64,000 nt of DNA, from assembly GCA_002432805.1 (NCBI GenBank), contig DJGV01000007.1:82991-146990 (forward strand), written 5' to 3'. This DNA comes from Fervidobacterium sp. UBA5837. GTDB lineage: Bacteria > Thermotogota > Thermotogae > Thermotogales > Fervidobacteriaceae. Below are positions 26,344-34,627 of this stretch, one piece after another. The notes under the pieces are model-generated. The model saw only the letters and a program-made list of their open reading frames with translations, did not search any database and was not told the DNA's origin. The position numbers were made by a program, and so were the translations under genes. How positions within the stretch are numbered: position 1 is the first letter of the stretch; every line of letters begins with the position of its first letter.

Positions 26344-27095
26344 GAAAGTTCCTCGTAATCTTTTTTCTAATCTTCCTTCTTTCTCCATTCTTTGCTCAAG
26401 AAGAAACTCCGCTACCCGGGATAAGCATACAGGTCAACCCAGCTCAACAACCTAGAGACCTCGTAGCAACACTTGAAATACTGGTTGTCCTCACAGTGTT
26501 GACGCTTGCTCCAAGTATATTGATATTGTTTACCTCATTTACAAGGATAATAATAGTGTTTTCGTTCGTCAGAAACGCATTGGGGACAAGGCAAGTTCCA
26601 CCAAACCAAGTGCTTATCGGTTTAGCTCTCGTCTTAACCTTTTTCATAATGCAGCCCACTTGGAATGAGATAAATTCAACGGCTCTTCAGCCATATATGG
26701 ACGGTAAAGCAACGTATCAAGAGTTTTTTTCAAATACTACAAAAGTTATGAGAAAATTCATGATCAATGAGCTGACAATACATCACAACGAAGATAACGT
26801 CTTTGTATTAGCTAATGCTTTGAACGAAAGCGTGACAAACATAAACGATGCTTCGGATGCGGTCTTGACATCGGCATTTGTATTAGGTGAGGTAGAAATC
26901 GGATTCAAGATGGGTATATTACTCTACATACCATTCATAATAATCGACATGGTCGTGGCAAGTATATTACTATCGCTTGGTATGATAATGATTCCACCAG
27001 TTCTCGTTTCTCTCCCGTTTAAGGTACTCATATTTGTACTGGCCAACGGCTGGGAATCTGTGATCGTAAGCCTCGTAAAGAGTTTCAGTCAGTGA
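26340..27095 (+). CDS. fliP: Flagellar biosynthesis protein FliP
   Basis: Core of the export gate. A cleavable signal peptide (ending about FFAQEE) is typical of FliP; then four membrane helices with TLAPSILILFTSFTRIIIV and FVRNALGTRQVPPNQVLIGLA. 251 residues. ATGA overlap with fliO. Confidence 0.97.
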   Translation: MRKFLVIFFLIFLLSPFFAQEETPLPGISIQVNPAQQPRDLVATLEILVVLTVLTLAPSILILFTSFTRIIIVFSFVRNALGTRQVPPNQVLIGLALVLTFFIMQPTWNEINSTALQPYMDGKATYQEFFSNTTKVMRKFMINELTIHHNEDNVFVLANALNESVTNINDASDAVLTSAFVLGEVEIGFKMGILLYIPFIIIDMVVASILLSLGMIMIPPVLVSLPFKVLIFVLANGWESVIVSLVKSFSQ

Positions 27096-27144
27096 ATCAA
27101 AACGAGAGAAATTCCAGACATATACAACATTTGGAGGGATAGAG

Positions 27145-27411
27145 TTGACATTAGAAGTATTCATAGATATCATGAAAGATGGAATTCAAATGTTGTTGAT
27201 GCTTATAACTCCACCTCTGTTGATAAGCTTGGTAGTTGGAATACTGATTAGTATATTTGAGGCAGCAACCCAAATTCACGAGCAGACATTAACATTTGCG
27301 CCAAGAATAATTGCCGTGTTTTTGACACTACTATTTCTCTTTGGATGGATGACAGAGAACATGATTCAGTACATAACGGATATAGTCGAGAAATACATGT
27401 CCATGATTTAA
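27145..27411 (+). CDS. fliQ: Flagellar biosynthesis protein FliQ
   Basis: 88-residue gate protein with two membrane helices and the conserved FEAATQIHEQTLTFAPRI turn. TTG start 27145 behind GGAGGGA. The next gate genes (fliR, flhB) do not follow; instead the fliQ stop TAA overlaps the stop of the convergent tmk gene in the shared bases TTAA. Confidence 0.96.
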   Translation: MTLEVFIDIMKDGIQMLLMLITPPLLISLVVGILISIFEAATQIHEQTLTFAPRIIAVFLTLLFLFGWMTENMIQYITDIVEKYMSMI

Positions 27412-28040
27412 TGACCGCTGTTGTCGCCTCCATACCTCTTTTCAAATTCCTCTATTATCTTTTCTTGCATCTCTTCTATGCTCTTTGTCCCATCTATTAG
27501 TATGAATTCTTCATGTTCTTTGGCCATTTTTAAGTAACACCTTCTGACCTTTCCCCAAAACTCAATTTCTTCCTTTTCAATCCTGTCTTTGTCACTTTCA
27601 CCACTATTCTTCAATCGGTCCAGTACAAATTCGACTGGGATATCAATTAAAAACACTATTTCCGGATAGATCATGCCCGTTGCAAAATTGTTCAGCATCT
27701 CAACAGTCTCTACTCCCAGACCTCTGCCACATCCTTGATAAGCAACGCTTGAGTGTGCAAAACGATCTGCAACCACTACTTTTCCTTCACTCAACGCCTT
27801 TTTTATCACGCTTTCCACAAGTTGTGCCCGTGAGGCAAGGAACAGCAAAAGCTCGCTTCTAGCGCACATTTCTTGGTGTTCTTGATGCAACAATATATGC
27901 CTGATTCTCTCTCCCAATTCGGTACCACCAGGTTCCCTGACCTTTATGTAATCAATACCATTCGTTTCAAGATACTTCGTGAATAAATCTACCTGCGTGC
28001 TCTTTCCACATTTATCGATACCTTCAAAAGATATAAACAT
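27408..28040 (-). CDS. tmk: Thymidylate kinase
   Basis: Phosphorylates dTMP to dTDP. P-loop GIDKCGKST near residue 8 (the common form is GIDGSGKST), REPGGTELGERIR, DRFAHSSVAYQG with the DRY-like Arg, and a lid region. 210 residues. Convergent with fliQ, with overlapping stop codons and no terminator between. The gap to 28205 is the divergent promoter region with mrnC. Confidence 0.95.
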   Translation of the reverse strand: MFISFEGIDKCGKSTQVDLFTKYLETNGIDYIKVREPGGTELGERIRHILLHQEHQEMCARSELLLFLASRAQLVESVIKKALSEGKVVVADRFAHSSVAYQGCGRGLGVETVEMLNNFATGMIYPEIVFLIDIPVEFVLDRLKNSGESDKDRIEKEEIEFWGKVRRCYLKMAKEHEEFILIDGTKSIEEMQEKIIEEFEKRYGGDNSGH

Positions 28041-28204
28041 TCAAAATGCCTCCCAGCCCAATTTTTGGAGTAAAAAATAGATTTTGTGTATATTCTATTC
28101 TATCATGTGATAAAATAGTATTAAAGAGTAAATTCTGGAATTTTCGATATCAATTTGGTCAATATCTTTATTAAATAGTATGATTGGCTTAGGAGATGGT
28201 ATAG

Positions 28205-28672
28205 TTGCAGCAGAAATCATCAGAACGCTCCGTGTGTTCTTTGAAGGTTAATTCAGAGGTCAGGAATGTATTCGACGATGTTGTATCGATATTTCCTGTG
28301 CCAAACGTAAACCCAGAAGAGATGTCGAACAATACCTTGGCTTACCTTGGTGATGCAGTTTTCAATCTCTATGCTAAGTTATATGTACTCGCAGATGCAA
28401 AGGTCCAGAAGGTACATTCAGTGGCAACGATGCTGGTCTCACGGCAGGGACAGAGTAAAATATTATCAAATATCTTAAACCTATTAGATGAAAAAGAGAA
28501 GGAAGTGGTAAGAAGAGGAATAAACAGCAAGGGAGCAAGAAAGCACGGTAACGACAGGCAGTACATGGAAAGCACAGGTCTTGAGACACTAATTGGTTAT
28601 CTATACCTAATTGATAAAGAAAGATTATCGTTCTTGTTGAAGGAGGGAATGGCAGCATGGAAAGAAGTGTGA
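28205..28672 (+). CDS. mrnC: Mini-ribonuclease III
   Basis: RNase III catalytic domain without a double-stranded RNA-binding domain; in Bacillus it matures 23S rRNA. The signature helix reads NNTLAYLGDAVFNLYAK, with the acidic cluster completed by TGLETLIGYLYL. 155 residues, with about 20 extra at the N-terminus if TTG 28205 is the start (GGAGATGG upstream). Overlaps the next gene by 16 bases. Confidence 0.9.
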   Translation: MQQKSSERSVCSLKVNSEVRNVFDDVVSIFPVPNVNPEEMSNNTLAYLGDAVFNLYAKLYVLADAKVQKVHSVATMLVSRQGQSKILSNILNLLDEKEKEVVRRGINSKGARKHGNDRQYMESTGLETLIGYLYLIDKERLSFLLKEGMAAWKEV

Positions 28673-30381
28673 TCATCGATGGATCCATTGTTTACACGGA
28701 TTCAAGCGAGATTTTGAGTAACCCGGGTTTTGAGGCACTGTTGAAAGAATTCATCGATTTTCTGAAGGAGAAAAATAATCCCGTATTAAGAACGCTTGAT
28801 GCATTCAAAGTTGGTAACGATTACAACGTTAGGCATATCGTTGAATATCTTCATCTACTAACTCTTAGAAATGTAGAAGAGATAACGACGATAATAAATT
28901 ACGTAAACCCAGAAGAACTGGCCAAGTTTGTCGAATCGTTGTATTCTTTTTGGAGAAGTAAACACAGATTTATCATGACAAAGGAGAAGTACACAGTTGA
29001 TAATGCAAGAAGGACAAGCATAGTATTTACGGCTACCATGATTTCTGAAGAGTTCAAGACGCTTGTTAGAAATCTTTACAGAACTATCATGAAGAATATC
29101 TCATCAGATAATTCAACGATAGTACGCCAACTGCCAAGCGGCGCTCAAGTAACTTTTTTGATCGATGATATTGAGCACCCCACCCAAAGACTTGTGAACT
29201 TCTCAGGGATACCAACGATTTGGGGAGCGATATTTGATCCACCGGTCATATTCTACACACGTTCGAACAAAAGAAAAGGCGTTCTACCCGTCGTTGAGAA
29301 GGAAAATATACTCTCAAAGTTGGTCTTGCCAAACAAAGAAAAAGATTGGTATCTTGTTCCAATATTAGCTGGGGATCTTCTCATGTACATCTATGTCCAC
29401 AAAGAATATCTTAGCCATGCGGCAGGGCTTGGCAATCTTTTTCAATTTGCCGACATTCGTGACATAAGGCGTACAAAAGTTTCTGGAGTGCTCTTGTTTG
29501 GACTACCGACAGCTAATATACCGGATTATAAATCCGAGTGGAAAAATGGTGTTATATTCAAAGACGATGAAATGTACATAGGTGTAATACCTGCATTTGA
29601 TGAGAATGATTACTTTGGGTACATGAAAAAGTCTGTACTCACCTTACACAACTTAATTCGGATAGACCAAGGAAAGTTGCCAATCCATGGTTCAATGGCC
29701 AGAATAGGTTTGAAAAATGGGAAATCTGCTGTTGCAATGTTCGTTGGAGATAGTGGTGCAGGTAAGAGTGAGACACTCGACGCATTGAACAGGTTGGAGG
29801 AAGTTGCCTACGTTGACATACTAATTGATGATATGGGATCACTGGACGTAGTAAACGGGCGAGTTGCTGCTTACGGTACTGAGACCGGTGCGTTTGTACG
29901 TTTGGACGACTTGCCACCGGGATATGCCTACTATACAATGGACAGAAGTATCTTTATGAATCCTGATCAGATAAATGCAAGGGTTATCGTGCCTTTCAAT
30001 AATTACAAAGAAATAGTGGCACCAACACCGATAGACTTCTTCTTCTATGCTAACAACTATACTGAAGTATCTGACGATAAAGAGAGAATTGTTTTCTTCG
30101 ACGATGTCAATGAAGCCCTTGAGGCATTCTCGGCCGGAAAGAGGATGTCAAAAGGTACTACTTCAGAGGAAGGGATGACACAAAGTTATTTTGCAAATCC
30201 ATTTGGTGCAGTACAAAGAAAAGAAGAACATCACAAGATAGCAGAATCTTTTATGAAGAAGATGTTCGAAACGGGAGTCAGAGTTGGAGAAATTAGAACA
30301 ATGCTTGGCGTTGAAGGGTACGAAAAGGAAGGTACATATCTTGCTGCAAAGACCCTGTACAAGATCATGGAACAGATGTAA
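28657..30381 (+). CDS. PEPCK/HPr-kinase-like P-loop protein, function unknown
   Basis: 574 residues. Around residue 363 is a P-loop FVGDSGAGKSETLDAL that resembles HPr kinase (GxSGxGKSE), followed about 25 residues later by DILIDDMGS, which fits the HprK/PEPCK acidic motif. Near residue 500 is a PEPCK-like segment GKRMSKGTTSEEGMTQSYF. The N-terminal 300 residues match nothing I know. It is not a standard PEPCK, because the oxaloacetate-binding motifs are not evident. The ribosome site GGAGGGAATGG lies within mrnC. Co-oriented with hflKC. Could be a small-molecule or protein kinase. Confidence 0.65.
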   Translation: MERSVIIDGSIVYTDSSEILSNPGFEALLKEFIDFLKEKNNPVLRTLDAFKVGNDYNVRHIVEYLHLLTLRNVEEITTIINYVNPEELAKFVESLYSFWRSKHRFIMTKEKYTVDNARRTSIVFTATMISEEFKTLVRNLYRTIMKNISSDNSTIVRQLPSGAQVTFLIDDIEHPTQRLVNFSGIPTIWGAIFDPPVIFYTRSNKRKGVLPVVEKENILSKLVLPNKEKDWYLVPILAGDLLMYIYVHKEYLSHAAGLGNLFQFADIRDIRRTKVSGVLLFGLPTANIPDYKSEWKNGVIFKDDEMYIGVIPAFDENDYFGYMKKSVLTLHNLIRIDQGKLPIHGSMARIGLKNGKSAVAMFVGDSGAGKSETLDALNRLEEVAYVDILIDDMGSLDVVNGRVAAYGTETGAFVRLDDLPPGYAYYTMDRSIFMNPDQINARVIVPFNNYKEIVAPTPIDFFFYANNYTEVSDDKERIVFFDDVNEALEAFSAGKRMSKGTTSEEGMTQSYFANPFGAVQRKEEHHKIAESFMKKMFETGVRVGEIRTMLGVEGYEKEGTYLAAKTLYKIMEQM

Positions 30382-30431
30382 ACATGCTCTAGGATATCTA
30401 ACACGAAAATATCATAAAAGGAGGAACGCAT

Positions 30432-30485
30432 ATATTCATCAGGTTTTCGTTTGTAAAGGTGGATTGTTGCGTTAGAACGCGATGA
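30432..30485 (+). CDS. Possible 17-codon coupling ORF before hflK (ATA start)
   Basis: AAGGAGG at 30418-30424 has no standard start codon at proper spacing. Seven bases later is ATA 30432, whose frame runs 17 codons and ends in TGA 30483-30485, overlapping the hflK ATG as ATGA. A second option is ATT 30434, ending at TAG 30473. hflK itself has only AAAGGTGG about 19 bases upstream. It may serve to feed ribosomes into hflK. Confidence 0.35.
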   Translation: MFIRFSFVKVDCCVRTR

Positions 30486-31402
30486 GAAGATGGTTCATTC
30501 CAATTATAGTACTTGTAGTTTTGTTAGTTATCTACATTGGAACTGGGGTGTTTCAAGTTAATCCCTCTGAAATGGCACTAATAAAGACCTTTGGAAAATT
30601 CAAATCGACGGTAGGACCAGGAATTCATATCCATGCACCGATACCATTCCAATCTCATGTCACCGTCGACATACAAAGCATAAGGAAGGAAGAGATTGGA
30701 TTTAGAACGGTTGGAGATCAAAAATACGAGACAAAAGACACCGAAGCACTCATGCTTACCGTCGACGGAAATATAGTCAGCGTCGAGGTTGTTGTTTCTT
30801 ACACAGTTTCAGATCCGGTAAAATATGCGTTTAGATTGAGAGATCCAAGCAACCTTGTAAGACTTTCAACGGAGTCGGCATTGAGAGATCGAATATCAAA
30901 AAGAACTGTAGATGAGATACTAACAGGCGAGCGAGAGAACGTTGCAGATGAGGTACTCGCAATTGTCCAGAATTTATTGAACACATACGATGCAGGGATA
31001 AAACTCGTCAACGTACTCTTGCAAGAAGTAGTACCACCGAATGAGGTTGTTTCCGCATTCGATGATGTCAACAATGCCAAACAAGACAAAGAGAGATACA
31101 TAAACGAGGCCACAAAATATGCAAATAACCTTGTACCAAAGGTCGAAGGACAAGCATTGAAGATACAGCTTGAAGCAGAGTCATACTCACAACAGCAGGT
31201 ACTTAAAGCAACCGGAGAGACTCAACGATATCTTGCTTTGCTTGAAGAATACAGAAAGGCTCCACAAATCACTGAGACTCGTTTGAAGATATCGACACTC
31301 CAAGAAGTATTACCGAAGGCCAAACGAGTGATGATGCTTGACAATTCACAAAAACTGAGTCTGATATCTCTCGATGAGATACTTGGTGGTGATGGGAAAT
31401 GA
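30482..31402 (+). CDS. hflK: HflK-like SPFH membrane protein
   Basis: Partner of HflC in the complex that surrounds and modulates the FtsH membrane protease. N-terminal membrane helix (about 4-22), SPFH domain with NPSEMALIKTFGKF and VGPGIHIHAPIPFQS, then a long helical stretch with EAESYSQQQVLKATGETQRY. 306 residues. An in-frame stop lies just upstream, so ATG 30482 is the start. ATGA overlap with hflC. Confidence 0.9.
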   Translation: MRRWFIPIIVLVVLLVIYIGTGVFQVNPSEMALIKTFGKFKSTVGPGIHIHAPIPFQSHVTVDIQSIRKEEIGFRTVGDQKYETKDTEALMLTVDGNIVSVEVVVSYTVSDPVKYAFRLRDPSNLVRLSTESALRDRISKRTVDEILTGERENVADEVLAIVQNLLNTYDAGIKLVNVLLQEVVPPNEVVSAFDDVNNAKQDKERYINEATKYANNLVPKVEGQALKIQLEAESYSQQQVLKATGETQRYLALLEEYRKAPQITETRLKISTLQEVLPKAKRVMMLDNSQKLSLISLDEILGGDGK

Positions 31403-32247
31403 ATAAGACGATGCGGATAATTGGTATTGCGACCACTGTAGTATTAGTTGTGTTGTTTCTGTCTTTTTCCATAGTAATAGTTGATGAAACTCAGTACGCA
31501 GTGGTCATAAGGTTTGGTGAGATTGTAAAAGTCATCACAAAACCAGGATTGGCATTCAAAACACCTTTCGTGGATACAGTTACAAAACTCGACAGGAGGT
31601 ATACGATATACGATATACCCCCCGAAAGAATCATAACAAGTGACAAGAAAACTCTTGTGATCGATTCATACATAATTTGGCGTATTTCTGATCCAAAGAG
31701 ATTCATAGAATCTATGCGAAGTGAGAGTCTTGCACTTTCGAGGCTTGATGACATAGTTTACTCAGGACTCCGCAACAGTTTGGCAAAATACGATATGGAT
31801 ACAATCGTCACTCAAGAAAAAGATTTTTTGAAAGAAGTGTTGAGCTTTTCAGCTAGTAATGTGAAAACTTTTGGTATTGAGATTGTGGATGTAAGGATCA
31901 AGAAGACGGATCTTCCAGTTGAAAACAGAAATGCGGTCTTTGAGAGAATGAAATCCGAACGTCAGAGTATCGCTGCACTGATCAGGGCAGAAGGTGAGAA
32001 AGAGGCGCAGAGAATCCGTTCCGAAGCCGACAAAAAGGCACTAATCATCCAGTCGCAAGCACAGAGTGATGCAGAACAAATAAAGGGTACTGGAGAAGCA
32101 AGTGCAACTAAAATCTACTCCCAAGCATATTCTCAAGATCCACATTTCTACAAACTTTGGAAGACACTGGAAAGCTATGGAGATATAATTCCTGGCAGTG
32201 TTATACTACTCGATGAAGAGATGGACATATTGAATTATTTGAAATAG
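31399..32247 (+). CDS. hflC: HflC-like SPFH membrane protein
   Basis: 282 residues: N-terminal helix, SPFH domain starting VDETQYAVVIRFGEIV, KPGLAFKTPFVDTV, and a coiled-coil C-terminus with RAEGEKEAQRIRSEADKKA and SQAYSQDPHFYKLWKTLESY, which is diagnostic of HflC. Translationally coupled to hflK. ftsH is not in the window. Confidence 0.93.
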   Translation: MNKTMRIIGIATTVVLVVLFLSFSIVIVDETQYAVVIRFGEIVKVITKPGLAFKTPFVDTVTKLDRRYTIYDIPPERIITSDKKTLVIDSYIIWRISDPKRFIESMRSESLALSRLDDIVYSGLRNSLAKYDMDTIVTQEKDFLKEVLSFSASNVKTFGIEIVDVRIKKTDLPVENRNAVFERMKSERQSIAALIRAEGEKEAQRIRSEADKKALIIQSQAQSDAEQIKGTGEASATKIYSQAYSQDPHFYKLWKTLESYGDIIPGSVILLDEEMDILNYLK

Positions 32248-32263
32248 TGATGTCAGGCAAAAC

Positions 32264-32297
32264 AAAAGGCGGTGAGCTGAGCTCATCGCCTTTTTGT
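32264..32297. terminator. Bidirectional terminator between hflC and argF
   Basis: 14-base-pair stem 32264-32277 with 32281-32294 (one G-T pair), loop TGA, A-run before and T-run after. Usable by both converging genes. Confidence 0.93.
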
Positions 32298-32312
32298 ATT
32301 CTTCGTTATGAC

Positions 32313-33254
32313 TTATAGCAAAGTTGCAATCATGACAGCCTTAATCGTATGTTTTCTATTCTCCGCTTCATCCCAAACTCGTGATTGTTTCCCTTCGATC
32401 ACTTCAAACGTAACTTCCTCGCCTTTAATTGCTGGTAAACAATGCATGAATATTGCTTCTGGCTTTCCTGTCTTTCTCATGAGTTCTTCGTTGACCTGAT
32501 ATGGTTGTAACAATCTCTTCCTCTCAGCAGCTTTATCTTCCTCACCCATCGACGCCCAGACGTCCGTGTAAATGACATCTGCACCTTTGACTGCTTCATC
32601 GGGATTGTCTGTAAACTCTATCGTTGCTCCACTCTCTTGAGCAAATTTCATGCATTCTTCGACAAGGCCTACTTCAGGTCTAAGCGATGCTGGTGAGCAA
32701 ATCACGTAATGCATGCCCATTTTTGCTGCACCAATCATCAGTGAATTTGCCATGTTGTTTCTACCATCGCCCATAAATACCATCTTTATGTGTTTCAACG
32801 TTCCAAACTCTTCTTCAATTGTTTGAAGGTCTGCAAGGACTTGGGTTGGGTGGAATAGATCAGTAAGCCCATTGTAGACTGGAACGCCAGAGTATTTTGC
32901 AAGTGTTTCGACAGTTTCTTGTTTGAATCCTCTGAATTCAATGGCATCGACCATTCTACCAAGCACTCTTGCTGTATCTTCAACCGATTCTTTTGAACCA
33001 AGCTGGATGTCTTGGATAGAAAGAAATACCGGATGGCCGCCCTCTTCTGCAAATGCTGTCTCAAATGCCAATCTGGTTCTCGTAGACCTTTTCTCAAAAA
33101 TCAGTGCCAAAGTCTTACCAACAAATCTTTGGTGTCTGATACCTGCTCTACTTTCTGCTTTCACCTGTTTTGCGATGTCAAGAAGATATCTTATTTCTTC
33201 AGGTGTGTTATCCATAAGCGATAAGAGTGAACGGCCTTTCATATTTACTGCCAT
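32313..33254 (-). CDS. argF: Ornithine carbamoyltransferase
   Basis: Carbamoyl phosphate plus ornithine gives citrulline in arginine synthesis. The carbamoyl-phosphate loop STRTR, FRGF, HPTQVLADL, the GDGRNNMANS segment and the ornithine/Cys motif MHCLPA are present; about 313 residues. ATG 33254 has GGGGAGG at 7 bases; an ATG two codons earlier touches that site. No other arg genes are close by, and I see no clear ARG box. Confidence 0.96.
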   Translation of the reverse strand: MAVNMKGRSLLSLMDNTPEEIRYLLDIAKQVKAESRAGIRHQRFVGKTLALIFEKRSTRTRLAFETAFAEEGGHPVFLSIQDIQLGSKESVEDTARVLGRMVDAIEFRGFKQETVETLAKYSGVPVYNGLTDLFHPTQVLADLQTIEEEFGTLKHIKMVFMGDGRNNMANSLMIGAAKMGMHYVICSPASLRPEVGLVEECMKFAQESGATIEFTDNPDEAVKGADVIYTDVWASMGEEDKAAERKRLLQPYQVNEELMRKTGKPEAIFMHCLPAIKGEEVTFEVIEGKQSRVWDEAENRKHTIKAVMIATLL

Positions 33255-33360
33255 TTTCATACCTCCCCATGATCAATATTGAAATACTGAACAATTTTGC
33301 TTTTCACAACAAGAATATACCTGTTTTCTCGAGAAAATTCAAGTGAAACAGGCATAGGCA

Positions 33361-33390
33361 TGCTCAAGCATACTCAAACATTCTCAAACA
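33361..33390 (+). repeat. Three 10-base tandem units
   Basis: TGCTCAAGCA, TACTCAAACA, TTCTCAAACA follow one another exactly, consensus TnCTCAAnCA. They lie immediately 3' of the stop codon of the minus-strand secreted protein. Too few copies to name a repeat family. Confidence 0.6.
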
Positions 33391-33843
33391 TCAAAAAGTA
33401 TATCCAACTGAAACATCTATTCCTTCATATTTTGTGTTATCTATGAGGTAAAACGAAAATATACCGGTATTGAATACGATATTCTGAAAATAATACTTTG
33501 CGCCAACCCTTACAATGCTTGTTATCTTCTCAAAGCCGAAATTATCTACCGGTACGATCATTCCAGATGTGCCGTAAAGCGAGACTGTTCCAATACTCAG
33601 CTTTATGTCGTACTTTGCAGTTCCACCCACCATGGCCAAGTACAGCTGAGAAAAATCTGAGATAAACGTTGCACATAATCCACTTGTTGTGTTTGGTGAA
33701 TTCTGTGTAATAGCAAAAGTGTTGAATTCAAAGCTATAGAATAGTTTGTTTGAAAAGGAATATAAAACTCCAGCGTTCAACTCAAAAGAAAAGGCTGTAG
33801 ATATTGCAAAAAGCAAAGCAAAAACAAGAAATACCCTTTTCAT
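33391..33843 (-). CDS. Small secreted beta-rich protein, function unknown
   Basis: 150 residues from ATG 33843, which has GGGGAGGGA upstream; the frame extends further, but that extension is not preceded by a ribosome site. A clear signal peptide (MKRVFLVFALLFAISTAFS) is followed by short alternating strands (SFSNKLFYSFEFNTFAI, VGAKYYFQNIVFNTGIFSFYL) and ends in a Tyr-Thr-Phe. The alternation and aromatic end resemble a small outer-membrane barrel, here perhaps of the toga; no family recognised. Last gene of the yqeK group. Confidence 0.7.
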   Translation of the reverse strand: MKRVFLVFALLFAISTAFSFELNAGVLYSFSNKLFYSFEFNTFAITQNSPNTTSGLCATFISDFSQLYLAMVGGTAKYDIKLSIGTVSLYGTSGMIVPVDNFGFEKITSIVRVGAKYYFQNIVFNTGIFSFYLIDNTKYEGIDVSVGYTF

Positions 33844-33883
33844 ACTTAATCCCTCCCCATACATTGCAGTGTACGCATCATCT

Positions 33884-34627
33884 TCAATTTCCAATCTCCT
33901 TCATCAAATTTCCCAACTTCTCTTCATCAACGTAAGATCTGAAATATAGCATATTTCCTACGGTGATTTTCAAAGGAGCCTTTGTTAATGTAGGCAAATC
34001 ATGCTTTCGCAAACTATACGTTCCTAATGCATAATAAAGTCTCGCAAGAGATGAATCGGTGATATTTGACTCAGGCCTTAGAGAAGATACTTGCGAACCT
34101 AAGACAAAATAATCTGTGAGTTTCAGGCCTCTCTTACCATAAACTGTGACGAAGTCATCGATGTTATTAACCCCAACTTTTTTGAAGAACTCACTTCTTT
34201 GCGGAATGAAGTACGTGAAATCAGGTTTCATCCCTATCAATTCTGCGAAAAGAATAGAAAAGTCCCTGGGGCTTGAAGTAGATACGTCAAGATTCTTTGA
34301 GTAGATGAATGTTGTTGCAGGTATGTTTATGAGCTCAACACTTCTTCTTTCCCCATTCACTATGATAATCTTCCCATCACCGCTATAATTAGCACCATTG
34401 CTTTGTGATGTAACTGATGCATCGTTTGAAACAGGATTTTCTACGTAGAAATAATAAAGGGAGACCTTATCAGCGGAGAATTCCTCAGAATTTCTAACGA
34501 CAAATATCCGTGACCCCAAAAACATCGCAGCAACAGCAAGCAAAATGATAGTTATGATGACAATAGGTTTGACAATATTCCTTTCTTCCTTCCTTTTCTT
34601 TCCAATATGAGAACGGCTCGCTTTCAT
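33884..34627 (-). CDS. Diverged LytR-CpsA-Psr (LCP)-like membrane protein
   Basis: 247 residues: basic N-terminus, one membrane helix (about 21-42), then an extracytoplasmic domain. The layout resembles LCP ligases: KIIIVNGERRSVELINIP, then later LFAELIGMKPDFTYFIPQ and FFKKVGVNNIDDFV, matching the beta strand, helix and lipid-pocket segments. The catalytic IPRDT of LCP reads IPATT, so the key Arg and Asp are missing. In many bacteria an LCP gene sits next to yqeK, as here (ATGA overlap). Probably a non-catalytic LCP-fold protein; the family call is inference. Confidence 0.55.
   Translation of the reverse strand: MKASRSHIGKKRKEERNIVKPIVIITIILLAVAAMFLGSRIFVVRNSEEFSADKVSLYYFYVENPVSNDASVTSQSNGANYSGDGKIIIVNGERRSVELINIPATTFIYSKNLDVSTSSPRDFSILFAELIGMKPDFTYFIPQRSEFFKKVGVNNIDDFVTVYGKRGLKLTDYFVLGSQVSSLRPESNITDSSLARLYYALGTYSLRKHDLPTLTKAPLKITVGNMLYFRSYVDEEKLGNLMKEIGN

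Noticed and set aside
33844..33894. 17-residue N-terminal extension of the small secreted protein
   Set aside because: The signal peptide and strong ribosome site sit at ATG 33843; the extension is acidic and would block signal recognition.
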